Positions 7,104 to 14,466 of a stretch of DNA of 14,732 nt are shown one piece after another. Position 1 is the stretch's first letter. Each line of letters starts with the position of its first letter. This stretch comes from Tardiphaga sp. (GTDB lineage Bacteria; Pseudomonadota; Alphaproteobacteria; Rhizobiales; Xanthobacteraceae): NCBI GenBank assembly GCA_014377915.1, contig JACMOT010000348.1, forward strand, positions 1 to 14,732. The letters are read 5' to 3'. The notes under the pieces were generated by a model that ran no database searches, had not been told where the DNA came from, and saw only the letters and a program-made list of their open reading frames with translations. A program made the translations under genes and the position numbers.

Positions 7104-7189
7104 CGTAACTCCTGCATGTTCTGGATACAGGGCCAACGGGAACCGGACGGCAACGTTCCAGGCGATACGGTGATCGTCCTGCGTCAGAA

Positions 7190-7201
7190 CACCGCGCGGT
7201 G
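7190..7201. repeat. 12-bp palindrome inside a direct repeat, after helicase gene
   Basis: CACCGCGCGGTG is a perfect palindrome just past the helicase stop codon. It is flanked by two copies of GCGTCAGA (7181-7188 and 7201-7208), the second overlapping the helicase stop. On the - strand TTCTG follows the hairpin, so it might act as a weak terminator. Confidence 0.4.
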
Positions 7202-7203
7202 CG

Positions 7204-8313
7204 TCAGATCACGATGCTGAGCCGCTTTGCTGCCCGGGTGATGCCGGTATAGAGCCAGCGCGCGCGACTTTCCTGGAACGCGAAGCTTTCGTCGAACAGC
7301 ACCACATCGTCCCATTGCGAGCCCTGGCTCTTGTGTACGGTCAGGACATAGCCGTAATCGAACTCGTCATAGGGCTTGCGCTGATCGTAGGGCAATTTGT
7401 CGACGCCGCCGGTGAAGCAGTCCGCGCGCACCGACACCTTCGTAACCTTGCCGCCAAAGTCCTCGTCGGGCGACAGCCGCATGCCTATGATCTGCGACTT
7501 TGACACCAAGCGCGCCTTGACCCGCCACAGGCCGCCGTTGAACAGCGCCTTCTTGCGGTTGTTGCGCAGGCAGACCAGCTTGTCATCCGCCACCGGCAAG
7601 GGATCCTCGATGCCGAGGCGCAGGCGAAATCGCGTATTATAGGCGCGCCTGGTATTGTTACGTCCGCACAGCACCTGGTCGGCGTCCATCACGCGCCTGG
7701 GATCGAGTTCGGAGCGCGAGATCACCTCGCTCTCGCCATAGCGGCCGATATCGAGCTCGCGGCCCTCGCGCACATCCATCGACATCCGCACGATGGGGTC
7801 GTTCTCGGCCTGGCGATGCACCTCGGTCAGCATCACATCGGGCTCGGCCTCGGTGAAGAAACCGCCGCCCTGGATCGGCGGCAGCTGTGCGGGATCGCCC
7901 AGCACCAGCAGCGGGCAATCGAACGACATCAGGTCGCGGCCGAGATCGGCATCGACCATCGAACATTCGTCGATCACGATCAACTTGGCTTTGGAGGCGG
8001 GGGCGTCGTCCCACAGCTCGAAATTCGGCTGTTCCTCGCCGGATTCGCGGGCGCGGTAGATCAGCGAATGGATGGTGGAGGCGCCGTCGCAGCCCTTGTT
8101 GCGCATCACCAGCGCCGCCTTGCCGGTGAAAGCCGCGAATTTCACCTCGCCGTCGACATTGTCGGCGATATGGCGGGCCAGCGTGGTCTTGCCGGTGCCG
8201 GCATAGCCAAACAGCCGGAAGATCGGCGGCGTGCCGTTCTTGCCGGGCTTGGCTTTCAGCCAGTCATCGACGGCTTTCAGCGCGGCGTCCTGATGCGGGG
8301 TAAAACTCGGCAT
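7204..8313 (-). CDS. Superfamily-1 DNA helicase, RecD/Dda-like
   Basis: This 369-residue ATP-dependent helicase shows the SF1 motifs in order: Walker A GYAGTGKTT (36-44), motif Ia AAFTGKAALV (60-69), Walker B IVIDECSMVD (112-121), motif III GDPAQLPPI (139-147), motif IV-like VHRQ (165-168), motif V TVHKSQGSQWDDV (325-337) and motif VI YTGITRA (355-361). The C-terminal part is the UvrD_C_2 type. The length fits compact single-chain 5'-3' helicases such as phage Dda more than RecD, and no recB or recC lies nearby, so a RecBCD role is unlikely. A role in DNA repair or replication fork processing is inferred from the family. The Shine-Dalgarno before the ATG is weak. The gene is divergent from the DUF4345 gene. 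Confidence 0.85.
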   Translation of the reverse strand: MPSFTPHQDAALKAVDDWLKAKPGKNGTPPIFRLFGYAGTGKTTLARHIADNVDGEVKFAAFTGKAALVMRNKGCDGASTIHSLIYRARESGEEQPNFELWDDAPASKAKLIVIDECSMVDADLGRDLMSFDCPLLVLGDPAQLPPIQGGGFFTEAEPDVMLTEVHRQAENDPIVRMSMDVREGRELDIGRYGESEVISRSELDPRRVMDADQVLCGRNNTRRAYNTRFRLRLGIEDPLPVADDKLVCLRNNRKKALFNGGLWRVKARLVSKSQIIGMRLSPDEDFGGKVTKVSVRADCFTGGVDKLPYDQRKPYDEFDYGYVLTVHKSQGSQWDDVVLFDESFAFQESRARWLYTGITRAAKRLSIVI

Positions 8314-8376
8314 GGCGTCTCGGGAGGCAGGACGGGCAGGGGCTGCCGCGACTCACCGGGCAAGCTAACCATTCGG

Positions 8377-8399
8377 GCGGTCGGTGCAAGCACCGCCGC
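8377..8399. promoter_or_regulatory. Bulged hairpin between divergent genes
   Basis: GCGG-T-CGGTGC pairs with GCACCGCCGC around an AA centre, giving a 10-bp dyad with one bulged T (8381). It lies in the 186-bp region between the divergent helicase and DUF4345 genes. It could be an operator or a leader hairpin; no T run supports a terminator. Confidence 0.35.
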
Positions 8400-8486
8400 G
8401 CCACCTTGCCTGGTTGCCCAATCCGGCGAGATGCCGCAGGTAGAGGGTCGGTGCGGTGAACCGGCCGTCAGGCCTGCCTTGCCCCG

Positions 8487-8497
8487 AAGGAGGTGAT
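8487..8497 (+). promoter_or_regulatory. Extended Shine-Dalgarno fixing a GTG start
   Basis: AAGGAGGTGAT is complementary over 11 nt to the usual 3' end of bacterial 16S rRNA. AGGAGG ends 6 nt before the GTG at 8500, which identifies that codon as the start. The ATG at 8496 overlaps the site, is in another frame and is too close to be used. Confidence 0.8.
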
Positions 8498-8499
8498 GC

Positions 8500-8886
8500 G
8501 TGGAACGAAGACTGCTTCAGGCGGCGATTGCGCTGACCGGCCTCGCCGCGGTGGGCTTCGGTCTGGCCGGCGTGCTGATCGGCACCAGCTTCAGCGGCGG
8601 CATCACCGACGTGACCATGGACAGCTATGTCCGCTTTCTCAAGGGCATGCTGCTGGCGATCGGGCTGATCTACTGGTCGGCCATTCCGGCCATCGAGCAG
8701 CATGGCGAGCGTATCGCCGGGGTGACATTTATCCTGGTGCTTGGCGCCGTTCCGCGATTGCTGGCGGTGATCGCGCACGGCTTTCCCACCATCGGAATTC
8801 TGCTCAGTCTCGTCGGTGAGTTGGTGATCGTGCCGCTGATCTGGCTGTGGCAGCGCCGCCTGGCGCGGCGCGGGCTTGCTGCATGA
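8500..8886 (+). CDS. DUF4345 family four-span membrane protein
   Basis: This 128-residue protein is mostly hydrophobic, with four likely membrane spans near 7-28, 47-65, 72-92 and 97-118. The pattern of D41-SYVRFLKG (41-49), a Gly-rich second helix, LGAVPRL (81-87) and a Glu (E107) in the last helix fits the DUF4345 family, whose function is unknown. It ends in a basic tail (QRRLARR), which should face the cytoplasm. It begins with GTG, set by the extended Shine-Dalgarno just upstream. Its stop codon overlaps the start of the next gene in an ATGA, so the two are translationally coupled. Confidence 0.75.
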   Translation: MERRLLQAAIALTGLAAVGFGLAGVLIGTSFSGGITDVTMDSYVRFLKGMLLAIGLIYWSAIPAIEQHGERIAGVTFILVLGAVPRLLAVIAHGFPTIGILLSLVGELVIVPLIWLWQRRLARRGLAA

Positions 8887-9038
8887 AACGGCTGGCGACC
8901 TGGGCCCTGGCCGTGATCGGCGCGCTGTCGATCAGCTACCTCGCGCTGTACGCCTATGCGATGTTCAACCGGCCGCGACTGGTGCCGGGCGAGCCGATCC
9001 AGATTTTCCGCAAGCCGGACGCGCCGAAATATTCGTGA
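8883..9038 (+). CDS. 51-residue single-span membrane protein
   Basis: A short open frame begins at the ATG inside the ATGA that ends the DUF4345 gene. It encodes MKRLATW, a hydrophobic helix (about 6-29), then a polar tail FNRPRLVPGEPIQIFRKPD ending in KYS. The positive start and hydrophobic segment suggest an N-terminal anchor or uncleaved signal with about 22 residues outside. There is no cysteine. Coupling to the upstream gene is the main evidence that it is real, and it suggests a partner or subunit role. I do not recognise a family. Confidence 0.6.
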   Translation: MKRLATWALAVIGALSISYLALYAYAMFNRPRLVPGEPIQIFRKPDAPKYS

Positions 9039-9076
9039 AAAAGCGAGTCTTTATCGGGAGTGCATTGGCTTCTCCA

Positions 9077-9130
9077 CGTCATTGCGAGTTCAGGGAAAGC
9101 CAATTGGCTTTCCCTGAACTCGCAATGACG
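9077..9130. repeat. Perfect 54-bp palindrome between convergent genes
   Basis: Two 27-nt arms meet without a spacer at CCAATTGG (9100-9107). The left arm begins CGTCATTGCGAG and the right arm ends CTCGCAATGACG, with no mismatch. It lies between the stop of the 51-residue gene (9038) and the stop of flbD (9153). The outer GTCATTGCGAG resembles a dispersed palindromic element I associate with Bradyrhizobium-type genomes. It may act as a bidirectional transcription stop, though no clear T run follows directly. Extra copies of ATTGGCTT occur just outside (9064-9071). Confidence 0.9.
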
Positions 9131-9152
9131 GCTGAGAGGCTTTTGCCTTCGC

Positions 9153-10535
9153 CTAGCCCATCGCCCCCATTACCGCGCGATAATCGCCGGAGCCGGCAGG
9201 CGTAATCGGCAGGCCGCCATCGGCGTATTCGTTCAGCTTGTTGCGCAGGGTGCGGATCGAGATGCCGAGAATATTCGCGGCGTGGGTCCGGTTGCCGAGG
9301 CAATGCTTCAGCGTTTCCAGAATCAGATCGCGCTCGACATCGGCGACGGTGCGGCCGACCAGCGCGCGCGTCACCTGTTCGGCGGCGAAGGTGGCATGCG
9401 CCACGGCCGGAACGGTCTTGGCGAGGTCGAGCCGGTCGCCGTCCGGGGTCAGGATGGCGTCGGCGCCGATCTCGTCACCATGGGCCATCAGCACCGAGCG
9501 GTGGATGGTGTTTTCCAATTCGCGGACGTTGCCCTGCCAGCGATTGACGGTCAGCACGCGGCGCGCTTCCGCCGAAATCGGTCGCACCGGCACACCATTG
9601 GCGTCGGCATATTTCTTGGCGAAATGCTGCGCCAGTTCAAGAATGTCAGCCGGGCGTTCGCGCAGCGGGGGAATCTTGAGGTTGACGACGTTGAGCCGGA
9701 ACAGCAGATCCTCGCGAAAGGTGCCCTCGCGCACGGCGTCGGTCAGGTTACGGTTCGAGGTGGCGATAATGCGGATGTCGATGGGTACCGGGCGGGTGCC
9801 GCCGACGCGATCGATGACGCGCTCCTGGATGGCGCGCAGCAGTTTTGACTGCAGCCGCACATCCATCTCGCTGATTTCGTCGAGCAGCAGCGTGCCACCG
9901 GTGGCTTCCTCGAACTTGCCGATCCGGCGCGCGATGGCCCCGGTGAAGGCGCCTTTCTCGTGGCCGAACAATTCGGATTCCAGGAGGTGCTCGGGGATCG
10001 CGGCGCAATTGATGCTGATGAACGGCTTCTTGGCGCGGTGCGAGCGGGTGTGAACGTAGCGCGCCAGCACTTCCTTGCCGGTGCCGGACTCGCCGGTGAT
10101 CATCACCGAGGCGTCGGAGCCGGCGATCTGCTGCGCCAGCCGCACCACCTTGGCCATCGCCTCGTCGCGGTAGACCAGGTCGCGGGAATCATTGGCGACC
10201 GCGGCGAGAACCGCCGCGATCAGCCCCGGATCCGGCGGCAGCGGGATGTACTCCTTGGCGCCGGCATGGATCGCGGCGACGGCGGCGCGGGCGTCATTGG
10301 TAATGCCGCAGGCGACGATCGGCACATGGATGTGCTCGGCCTCGAGCCGCATCACCAGGTCGCGGATGTCGAGCGCGACGTCGACCAGCAACAGGACGGC
10401 GCCCTTGCCGCCGCGCAGCACCCGCATCGCCTGGTCGAGGTCCTCGGCGTGAACCACGGAGGCGCCATTATCCATGGCAATCTTGGTGGCGGTGGTGAGC
10501 TGGCCCTTGAGCGTGCCAACGATGAGAAGCCGCAT
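9153..10535 (-). CDS. flbD: Sigma54-dependent flagellar regulator FlbD
   Basis: This 460-residue activator has three parts. The receiver-like domain (1-115) is degenerate: the N-terminal acidic pair is replaced by IVGTL and the usual Lys-Pro region reads EYIPLPPD, so phosphorylation control is doubtful. The AAA+ domain (about 122-350) has Walker A GESGTGKE (148-155), the sigma54 loop GAFTGA (195-200), Walker B GGTLLLDE (213-220) and FREDLLFRLN (273-282). A Fis-type HTH occupies about 400-437 (NRTHAANILGISIRTLRNKL). In Caulobacter FlbD activates late flagellar promoters with sigma54 and represses fliF, under control of FliX rather than a kinase. AGGAG lies 7 nt before the ATG. It is the last gene of the fliF-fliG-fliH-fliN-flbD order, 52 bp after fliN. 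Confidence 0.9.
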   Translation of the reverse strand: MRLLIVGTLKGQLTTATKIAMDNGASVVHAEDLDQAMRVLRGGKGAVLLLVDVALDIRDLVMRLEAEHIHVPIVACGITNDARAAVAAIHAGAKEYIPLPPDPGLIAAVLAAVANDSRDLVYRDEAMAKVVRLAQQIAGSDASVMITGESGTGKEVLARYVHTRSHRAKKPFISINCAAIPEHLLESELFGHEKGAFTGAIARRIGKFEEATGGTLLLDEISEMDVRLQSKLLRAIQERVIDRVGGTRPVPIDIRIIATSNRNLTDAVREGTFREDLLFRLNVVNLKIPPLRERPADILELAQHFAKKYADANGVPVRPISAEARRVLTVNRWQGNVRELENTIHRSVLMAHGDEIGADAILTPDGDRLDLAKTVPAVAHATFAAEQVTRALVGRTVADVERDLILETLKHCLGNRTHAANILGISIRTLRNKLNEYADGGLPITPAGSGDYRAVMGAMG

Positions 10536-10587
10536 GGTGATCTCCTGTTAGTCTCGTCGCGCCGTTCGGGCGCAGGATCGTGAAGGG

Positions 10588-10938
10588 TCAGGCGCGTTCG
10601 GTCTTGATGATTTCCGTCATCGTGACACCGAGCTTTTCCTCGACCAGGACGACTTCGCCGCGCGCCACGAGGCGGTTGTTGACATAGATGTCGATGGCTT
10701 CGCCGACGCGGCGGTCGAGCTCGAGTACGGTACCGGGGCCGAGCTTGAGCAACTCCCCGACATCCATCTTGGAGCGTCCGAGCACGGCGGAAACCTGCAC
10801 CGGCACGTCGAACACCGCTTCGAGATCGGCGGCAATCCGCGTGACCTGGTCTTCATCATTGTAGCCGATATCCGCCATCGCCATCGCGTCGGCGGCGTTG
10901 AGATCGGGAAGTGGCACCTGGGTGTCCTGGTCACTCAT
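10588..10938 (-). CDS. fliN: Flagellar motor switch protein FliN
   Basis: This 116-residue protein carries the C-ring SpoA domain at about 38-112. Typical features are VFDVPVQVSAVLGRSKM (42-58), LLKLGPGTVLELDR (63-76), the DIYVNNRLVARGEVVLV core (83-99) and the ending EKLGVTMTEII. With FliM and FliG it forms the switch at the base of the motor and controls rotation sense; it also helps dock export cargo. The acidic N-terminal extension (1-37) is normal for the family. GAGGA lies about 8 nt upstream of the ATG. The start is 10 bp after the fliH stop. A short GC hairpin (10559-10573) lies in the 52-bp gap to flbD. Confidence 0.93.
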   Translation of the reverse strand: MSDQDTQVPLPDLNAADAMAMADIGYNDEDQVTRIAADLEAVFDVPVQVSAVLGRSKMDVGELLKLGPGTVLELDRRVGEAIDIYVNNRLVARGEVVLVEEKLGVTMTEIIKTERA

Positions 10939-10948
10939 GGTCTTGTCC

Positions 10949-11584
10949 TCATGGCCGTGGCTGGCCGGCCTGATTGCGCGACGCCATATAGCGTCCGACG
11001 AGTTCGTTTATCTTGGTGTCGATCGTGGCGCGCTCCAGCAGCACTCCGCCGTCGGCCCATTCGATCTTGCAGTCACCGGTCTCGATCTCGGGTTCGGCCA
11101 GTATGACGAGCCGGCCCTGGAAGCCGCTCTGCTTGGCCTGCTTCTCGATACGCTCGCGCGCCTCGTCATAGAGCTGGTCGTTGATGCGCAAGACCAGATG
11201 CGGGGTGGCTACCAGATGCTTGAAGCAATCATGTACCAGCGCCATCACCTCGGTGAGCGGCTCGCCAGCCATCAATTCGCTGCACAATTTGCGCGCGACC
11301 GACACCGCGACATCGACGGCTTCGGTCTCCATCCGGGTCTCGATGGTGGCAAACCGGGTCGACAGCGATGCGATGCCGATACCGATTTCTTCCAGCGCCA
11401 GCGCCGCGCGGCGATCGCTGACGACCCGTGCCTCGCTTTGCGCGGCATCGAAGCCGGCGCGGTAGGCGCGGGCTTCGGCATTGGCGACCAGTTCGGCGAT
11501 CTCCGCCGGCGTCGCAGCCGGGGCACGCGTCTTGTCGGGCGCGGCGAAATCGACGTCGAACAGATATTTGGCGGGCGCGGCCAT
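10949..11584 (-). CDS. fliH: Flagellar export ATPase regulator FliH (FlbE-like)
   Basis: This 211-residue protein occupies the fliH/flbE slot. The N-terminal part begins KYLFDVDF and is charged and Ala-rich, with AEARAYRAGFDAAQ (36-49) of the AxxxGxxxA helix type seen in FliH. A long helical region (55-110) leads to the C-terminal domain, with LVLRIND (130-136), the conserved GDCKIEWADGG (170-180) and a final helix. FliH binds and restrains the FliI ATPase and links it to the C-ring through FliN. fliI itself is not in this window. The start codon overlaps the fliG stop as TGATG, implying translational coupling. Confidence 0.85.
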   Translation of the reverse strand: MAAPAKYLFDVDFAAPDKTRAPAATPAEIAELVANAEARAYRAGFDAAQSEARVVSDRRAALALEEIGIGIASLSTRFATIETRMETEAVDVAVSVARKLCSELMAGEPLTEVMALVHDCFKHLVATPHLVLRINDQLYDEARERIEKQAKQSGFQGRLVILAEPEIETGDCKIEWADGGVLLERATIDTKINELVGRYMASRNQAGQPRP

Positions 11585-12672
11585 CAGTACACCAGCTCGT
11601 CGTCGGCGCGGTTCTTGGTCAGCACGATTTCGCCCTTGGCGGCCATGTCCTTGGCGAGATTGACGAGCAGCGCCTGCGCCTCGTCGACATCGCGCAGCCG
11701 GACCGGGCCGAGCGCGGCCATATCGTCGAGCAGCATCTTGGCGGCGCGCGACGACATGTTACCCATGAAGAAGGCGCGCACATCCTCGTTGGCGCTCTTC
11801 AGCGCGATGCCGAGCTTGTCCTTGTCAATGTTGCGCATCAGGGTCTGCGCCGAGCCGGCATCGAGCTTGACCAGATCGTCGAAGGTGAACATCAGAGCCT
11901 TGATGCGCTCGGCGGCTTCGCGGTTGTCTTCCTCCAGCGAGGTGATGAAGCGGGTCTCGGTCTGGCGGTCGAAATTGTTGAAGATCTCGGCCATCACCTC
12001 ATGGGCGTCGCGGCGCCGGGTCTGCGACAGGTTGGACATGAATTCGGAACGCAGCGTCTGCTCGACGCGCTCGATCACTTCCTTCTGTACCGCTTCCATC
12101 TTCAGCATGCGGCCCACCACGTCGAGGGCGAGGTCTTCCGGCAGGATCGCCAGCACGCGCGCGGCATGTTCCGGCTTCAGTTTTGACAGCACCACGGCGA
12201 TGGTCTGCGGGTATTCGTTCTTGAGATAGTTCGCGAGCACCTCCTCCTGCACGTTGGAGAGCTTCTCCCACATGTTGCGGCCGGCCGGGCCGCGGATTTC
12301 TTCCATGATGCCGTTGACACGGTCCGAAGGCAGATACTGGGTCAGCAGCCGCTCGGTGGCGTCGAAGGTGCCCATCAGCGCGCCCGAGGCCGACATCCGC
12401 GACACGAATTCGAGCATCAGGTCTTCGACGGTTTCAGGCTCGATGGTGCCGAGCGTCGACATTACGCTCGACAATTCGCGAACCTCGTCATCGTCGAGCA
12501 GGGACCAGACCTTGCCGCCATATTGCTCGCCGAGGGCGAGCATCAGGATGGCCGCGCGTTTCGGGCCGCTCAGCGCCTTTCCGGCCGGGCGGCCGCCCTG
12601 GCGCTGGGCAAGCGAAGCGACGACGCTGGCGATGTCGCTGCTGTTATCACCGGTGGTTCGCAGTTCAGCCAT
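11584..12672 (-). CDS. fliG: Flagellar motor switch protein FliG
   Basis: This 362-residue rotor protein joins the MS ring to the C-ring and provides the torque surface. The N-terminal domain (about 35-130) includes [14 protein letters not shown] (36-49). The middle domain has the EHPQ motif as EYPQ (153-156), with Tyr for His, followed by [15 protein letters not shown]. The C-terminal domain contains the charged helix region [19 protein letters not shown] (281-299), then [13 protein letters not shown] and [12 protein letters not shown], matching the MotA-facing charged residues of the family. The tail ends [11 protein letters not shown]. The start is 5 bp after the fliF stop without a strong Shine-Dalgarno, so translation probably depends on fliF. 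Confidence 0.95.
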   Translation of the reverse strand: MAELRTTGDNSSDIASVVASLAQRQGGRPAGKALSGPKRAAILMLALGEQYGGKVWSLLDDDEVRELSSVMSTLGTIEPETVEDLMLEFVSRMSASGALMGTFDATERLLTQYLPSDRVNGIMEEIRGPAGRNMWEKLSNVQEEVLANYLKNEYPQTIAVVLSKLKPEHAARVLAILPEDLALDVVGRMLKMEAVQKEVIERVEQTLRSEFMSNLSQTRRRDAHEVMAEIFNNFDRQTETRFITSLEEDNREAAERIKALMFTFDDLVKLDAGSAQTLMRNIDKDKLGIALKSANEDVRAFFMGNMSSRAAKMLLDDMAALGPVRLRDVDEAQALLVNLAKDMAAKGEIVLTKNRADDELVY

Positions 12673-12677
12673 TCAGG

Positions 12678-14291
12678 TTACGCCGGTTCTTGCAGCCATT
12701 GACGAACAATGGCGGCGGTTTCGTTGGGATTTCGGTCGGCGAGTTCACCGACGCGGTGCACCGACTGGGCATGGACCTGGCCCTGGATGGTGGCGATATC
12801 GATCATGTTAGGTGCCGCGTTAGGCACCAGCATATGTCCGTCCGGGCCGACCATGGTGCCGTCGGCCAGCGCCGCGGCGCCGCCCGGCGCACTCAGCGCG
12901 TTTGCGGGCTCCGAGGCGAGGATGCGGCGGACCAGTGGGCGAACCACCATGAACATCACCACCAGTCCGAGCAGCATCATCACCGCCAGTTCGATGACGT
13001 TCATCACGTCGTCCTTGGTGAATTGCAGCAGGCCGAACAGGCCGGACGGCTCGCTGACCGGAACGACGGCCGGGCCTTCGGCGAATTTCAGATTGACGAT
13101 CTCGACCTGATCGCCGCGCTTCTGGTCGAAGCCGATGGCGGAGCGGACCAGCGTGGCGATGCGGTCGAGTTCACCCTTGCTGCGCTCCTGGTAGACGGTG
13201 TCGCCCTTTTCGCCCTTGGTGTAGATGCCGTCCACCAGCACCGCGACCGAGATGCGGTTGACGCGGCCGGCCTCGGTGACTTCGGTCTTGGTCACGCGGG
13301 AGATTTCGTAATTATTGGTCTCTTCCGATTTCTTGCTCTGGTCCCGCGCGGTGGCTGTGCCCTGGGCCTGGTTGCCGGGCAGCTCGTTGTTGACCGTCAC
13401 GGCGCCGTCAGCGCCGGCTGCCGCCGAGGATTCTTCCCGTGACTGGCTGGAGCGCAGTACCCGGCCTTCGGGATCGAACTTGTCGGAAGTCTGGGTGACC
13501 TTGTTGTAATCGAAATCGGCCGTCAGCTGAACGCGGGCCCGGCCGGCGCCGACGATCGAGGAGACGATCGCCTCGATCTGGTTGCGCATGCGCTTTTCAA
13601 AGCCGGCGCGTCGCTCGTCGCCGGTCGCGCCATCGACGGTCGCGTCGGCGGCGCCGTCGGCCAGCAACTGGCCGGCTTCATCGACGATCGATACCCGATT
13701 CGGCTTCAGCCCGTTGACGGCGGACGCCACCACATGGCGGATCGCACGCACCTGCTGCGGATCGAGCATGCCGCGCACCCGCACCACGATCGAGGCGGAC
13801 GGCTCCGGCGTCTCCCGCGAAAACAGCGGCCGTTCCGGCAGCACCAGATGGACGCGGGCCGCCTGAATGCGGTCGATGGCCCGGATGGTGCGCGCCAACT
13901 CGCCTTCCAGGGCTCTGAGATGATTGATGTTCTGGACAAAACTGGTGGTGCCGAGAGCGTCCGACTTGTCGAAGATTTCGTAGCCGACGCCGCCGCCCTT
14001 GGGCAGGCCGCCTTCGGCCAGCTTCATGCGCAGCCGGGTGACCTTGTCCTTCGGCACCAGGATAGCGGTGCCGTCATTCTTCAATTCGAAGGGAATCGTC
14101 TGGCGTTCCAGATCCTTGATGATGGCGGAGGCATCTTCAACGCTGAGCTCGGTGAACAGCGTGGTCATCTGCGGCGTGGTGACGCGCATGATGACAAACG
14201 CGAAGAAGCCGATGAGCGCGGCTGTCACCGCGACCATTGCCATCAAACGCGCGGCGCCCAGGCCCTTGAGGAATTCAACCAGACTCTGCAC
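12678..14291 (-). CDS. fliF: Flagellar MS-ring protein FliF
   Basis: This 537-residue protein builds the MS ring in the inner membrane. Numbering from the GTG at 14291, it has membrane spans at about 15-36 and 430-452, the YscJ/FliF domain between 40 and 210 (RLRMKLAEGGLPKGGGVGY, NHLRALEGELARTI, ARVHLVLPERPLFSRE) and the FliF C-domain from about 240 to 400. The cytoplasmic tail (about 496-537) ends VGELADRNPNETAAIVRQWL, the FliG-binding motif. I prefer GTG at 14291 (MQSLVEFLKGLG) because this is the usual N-terminus of related FliFs and AGGGG lies upstream. A TTG at 14333 would add 14 residues but falls inside a perfect dyad. First gene of the flagellar operon. Confidence 0.93.
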   Translation of the reverse strand: MQSLVEFLKGLGAARLMAMVAVTAALIGFFAFVIMRVTTPQMTTLFTELSVEDASAIIKDLERQTIPFELKNDGTAILVPKDKVTRLRMKLAEGGLPKGGGVGYEIFDKSDALGTTSFVQNINHLRALEGELARTIRAIDRIQAARVHLVLPERPLFSRETPEPSASIVVRVRGMLDPQQVRAIRHVVASAVNGLKPNRVSIVDEAGQLLADGAADATVDGATGDERRAGFEKRMRNQIEAIVSSIVGAGRARVQLTADFDYNKVTQTSDKFDPEGRVLRSSQSREESSAAAGADGAVTVNNELPGNQAQGTATARDQSKKSEETNNYEISRVTKTEVTEAGRVNRISVAVLVDGIYTKGEKGDTVYQERSKGELDRIATLVRSAIGFDQKRGDQVEIVNLKFAEGPAVVPVSEPSGLFGLLQFTKDDVMNVIELAVMMLLGLVVMFMVVRPLVRRILASEPANALSAPGGAAALADGTMVGPDGHMLVPNAAPNMIDIATIQGQVHAQSVHRVGELADRNPNETAAIVRQWLQEPA

Positions 14292-14326
14292 GAACCAGCC
14301 CCTGAAACTCGGCCCGAAAGACCGAC

Positions 14327-14343
14327 TGGGCAAATTTTGCCCA
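14327..14343. promoter_or_regulatory. 17-nt perfect dyad in the fliF leader
   Basis: TGGGCAAA and TTTGCCCA flank a single T. The dyad is 35 bp upstream of the preferred fliF start and 17 bp downstream of the tandem TTAACC repeat. The symmetry and position suggest a repressor or regulator site, or a leader hairpin. The regulator is not known. Confidence 0.5.
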
Positions 14344-14360
14344 TGGGATGGTTTCGATAT

Positions 14361-14376
14361 GGTTAACGAAGGTTAA
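14361..14376 (-). promoter_or_regulatory. CtrA-like tandem TTAACC box upstream of fliF
   Basis: Read on the - strand, TTAACC (14376-14371) is followed by TTCG and a second TTAACC (14366-14361), which continues as TTAACCAT. The CtrA consensus is TTAA-N7-TTAA; here the spacer is 6, so the match is near but not exact. TTAACCAT also matches a shorter CtrA site described in Brucella. It lies 70-85 bp upstream of the fliF start, and fliF is a classic CtrA target in Caulobacter. Confidence 0.5.
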
Positions 14377-14403
14377 TAGGTAACAAACATTGGCTAAAAT
14401 GAC

Positions 14404-14436
14404 GAAGACCGGCTTCCTGTGAAGGAGCCGGTTTTC
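14404..14436. terminator. Hairpin between sciP and fliF, likely terminator
   Basis: GAAGACCGGCT (14404-14414) pairs with AGCCGGTTTTC (14426-14436) with one G-T pair. On the - strand it follows the sciP stop by 30 bp and precedes the fliF promoter region, and is followed by TCTTCGTCATTTT. The T run is better on the + strand (TTTT at 14432-14435), so it may work in both directions. Confidence 0.55.
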
Positions 14437-14466
14437 ATCAAATGCGCGATATCGGGAAAGATTCGC

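Noticed and set aside
10898..12229. A long open frame of 443 codons on the + strand, opposite fliN, fliH and fliG.
   Set aside because: The opposite strand holds three clearly recognised flagellar genes in operon order. Long antisense frames are expected in DNA of this GC content.
9153..14291. A possible horizontally acquired or degraded flagellar island.
   Set aside because: All five genes are full length, tightly spaced and of similar composition to the flanks. No transposase, integrase or tRNA boundary is visible.
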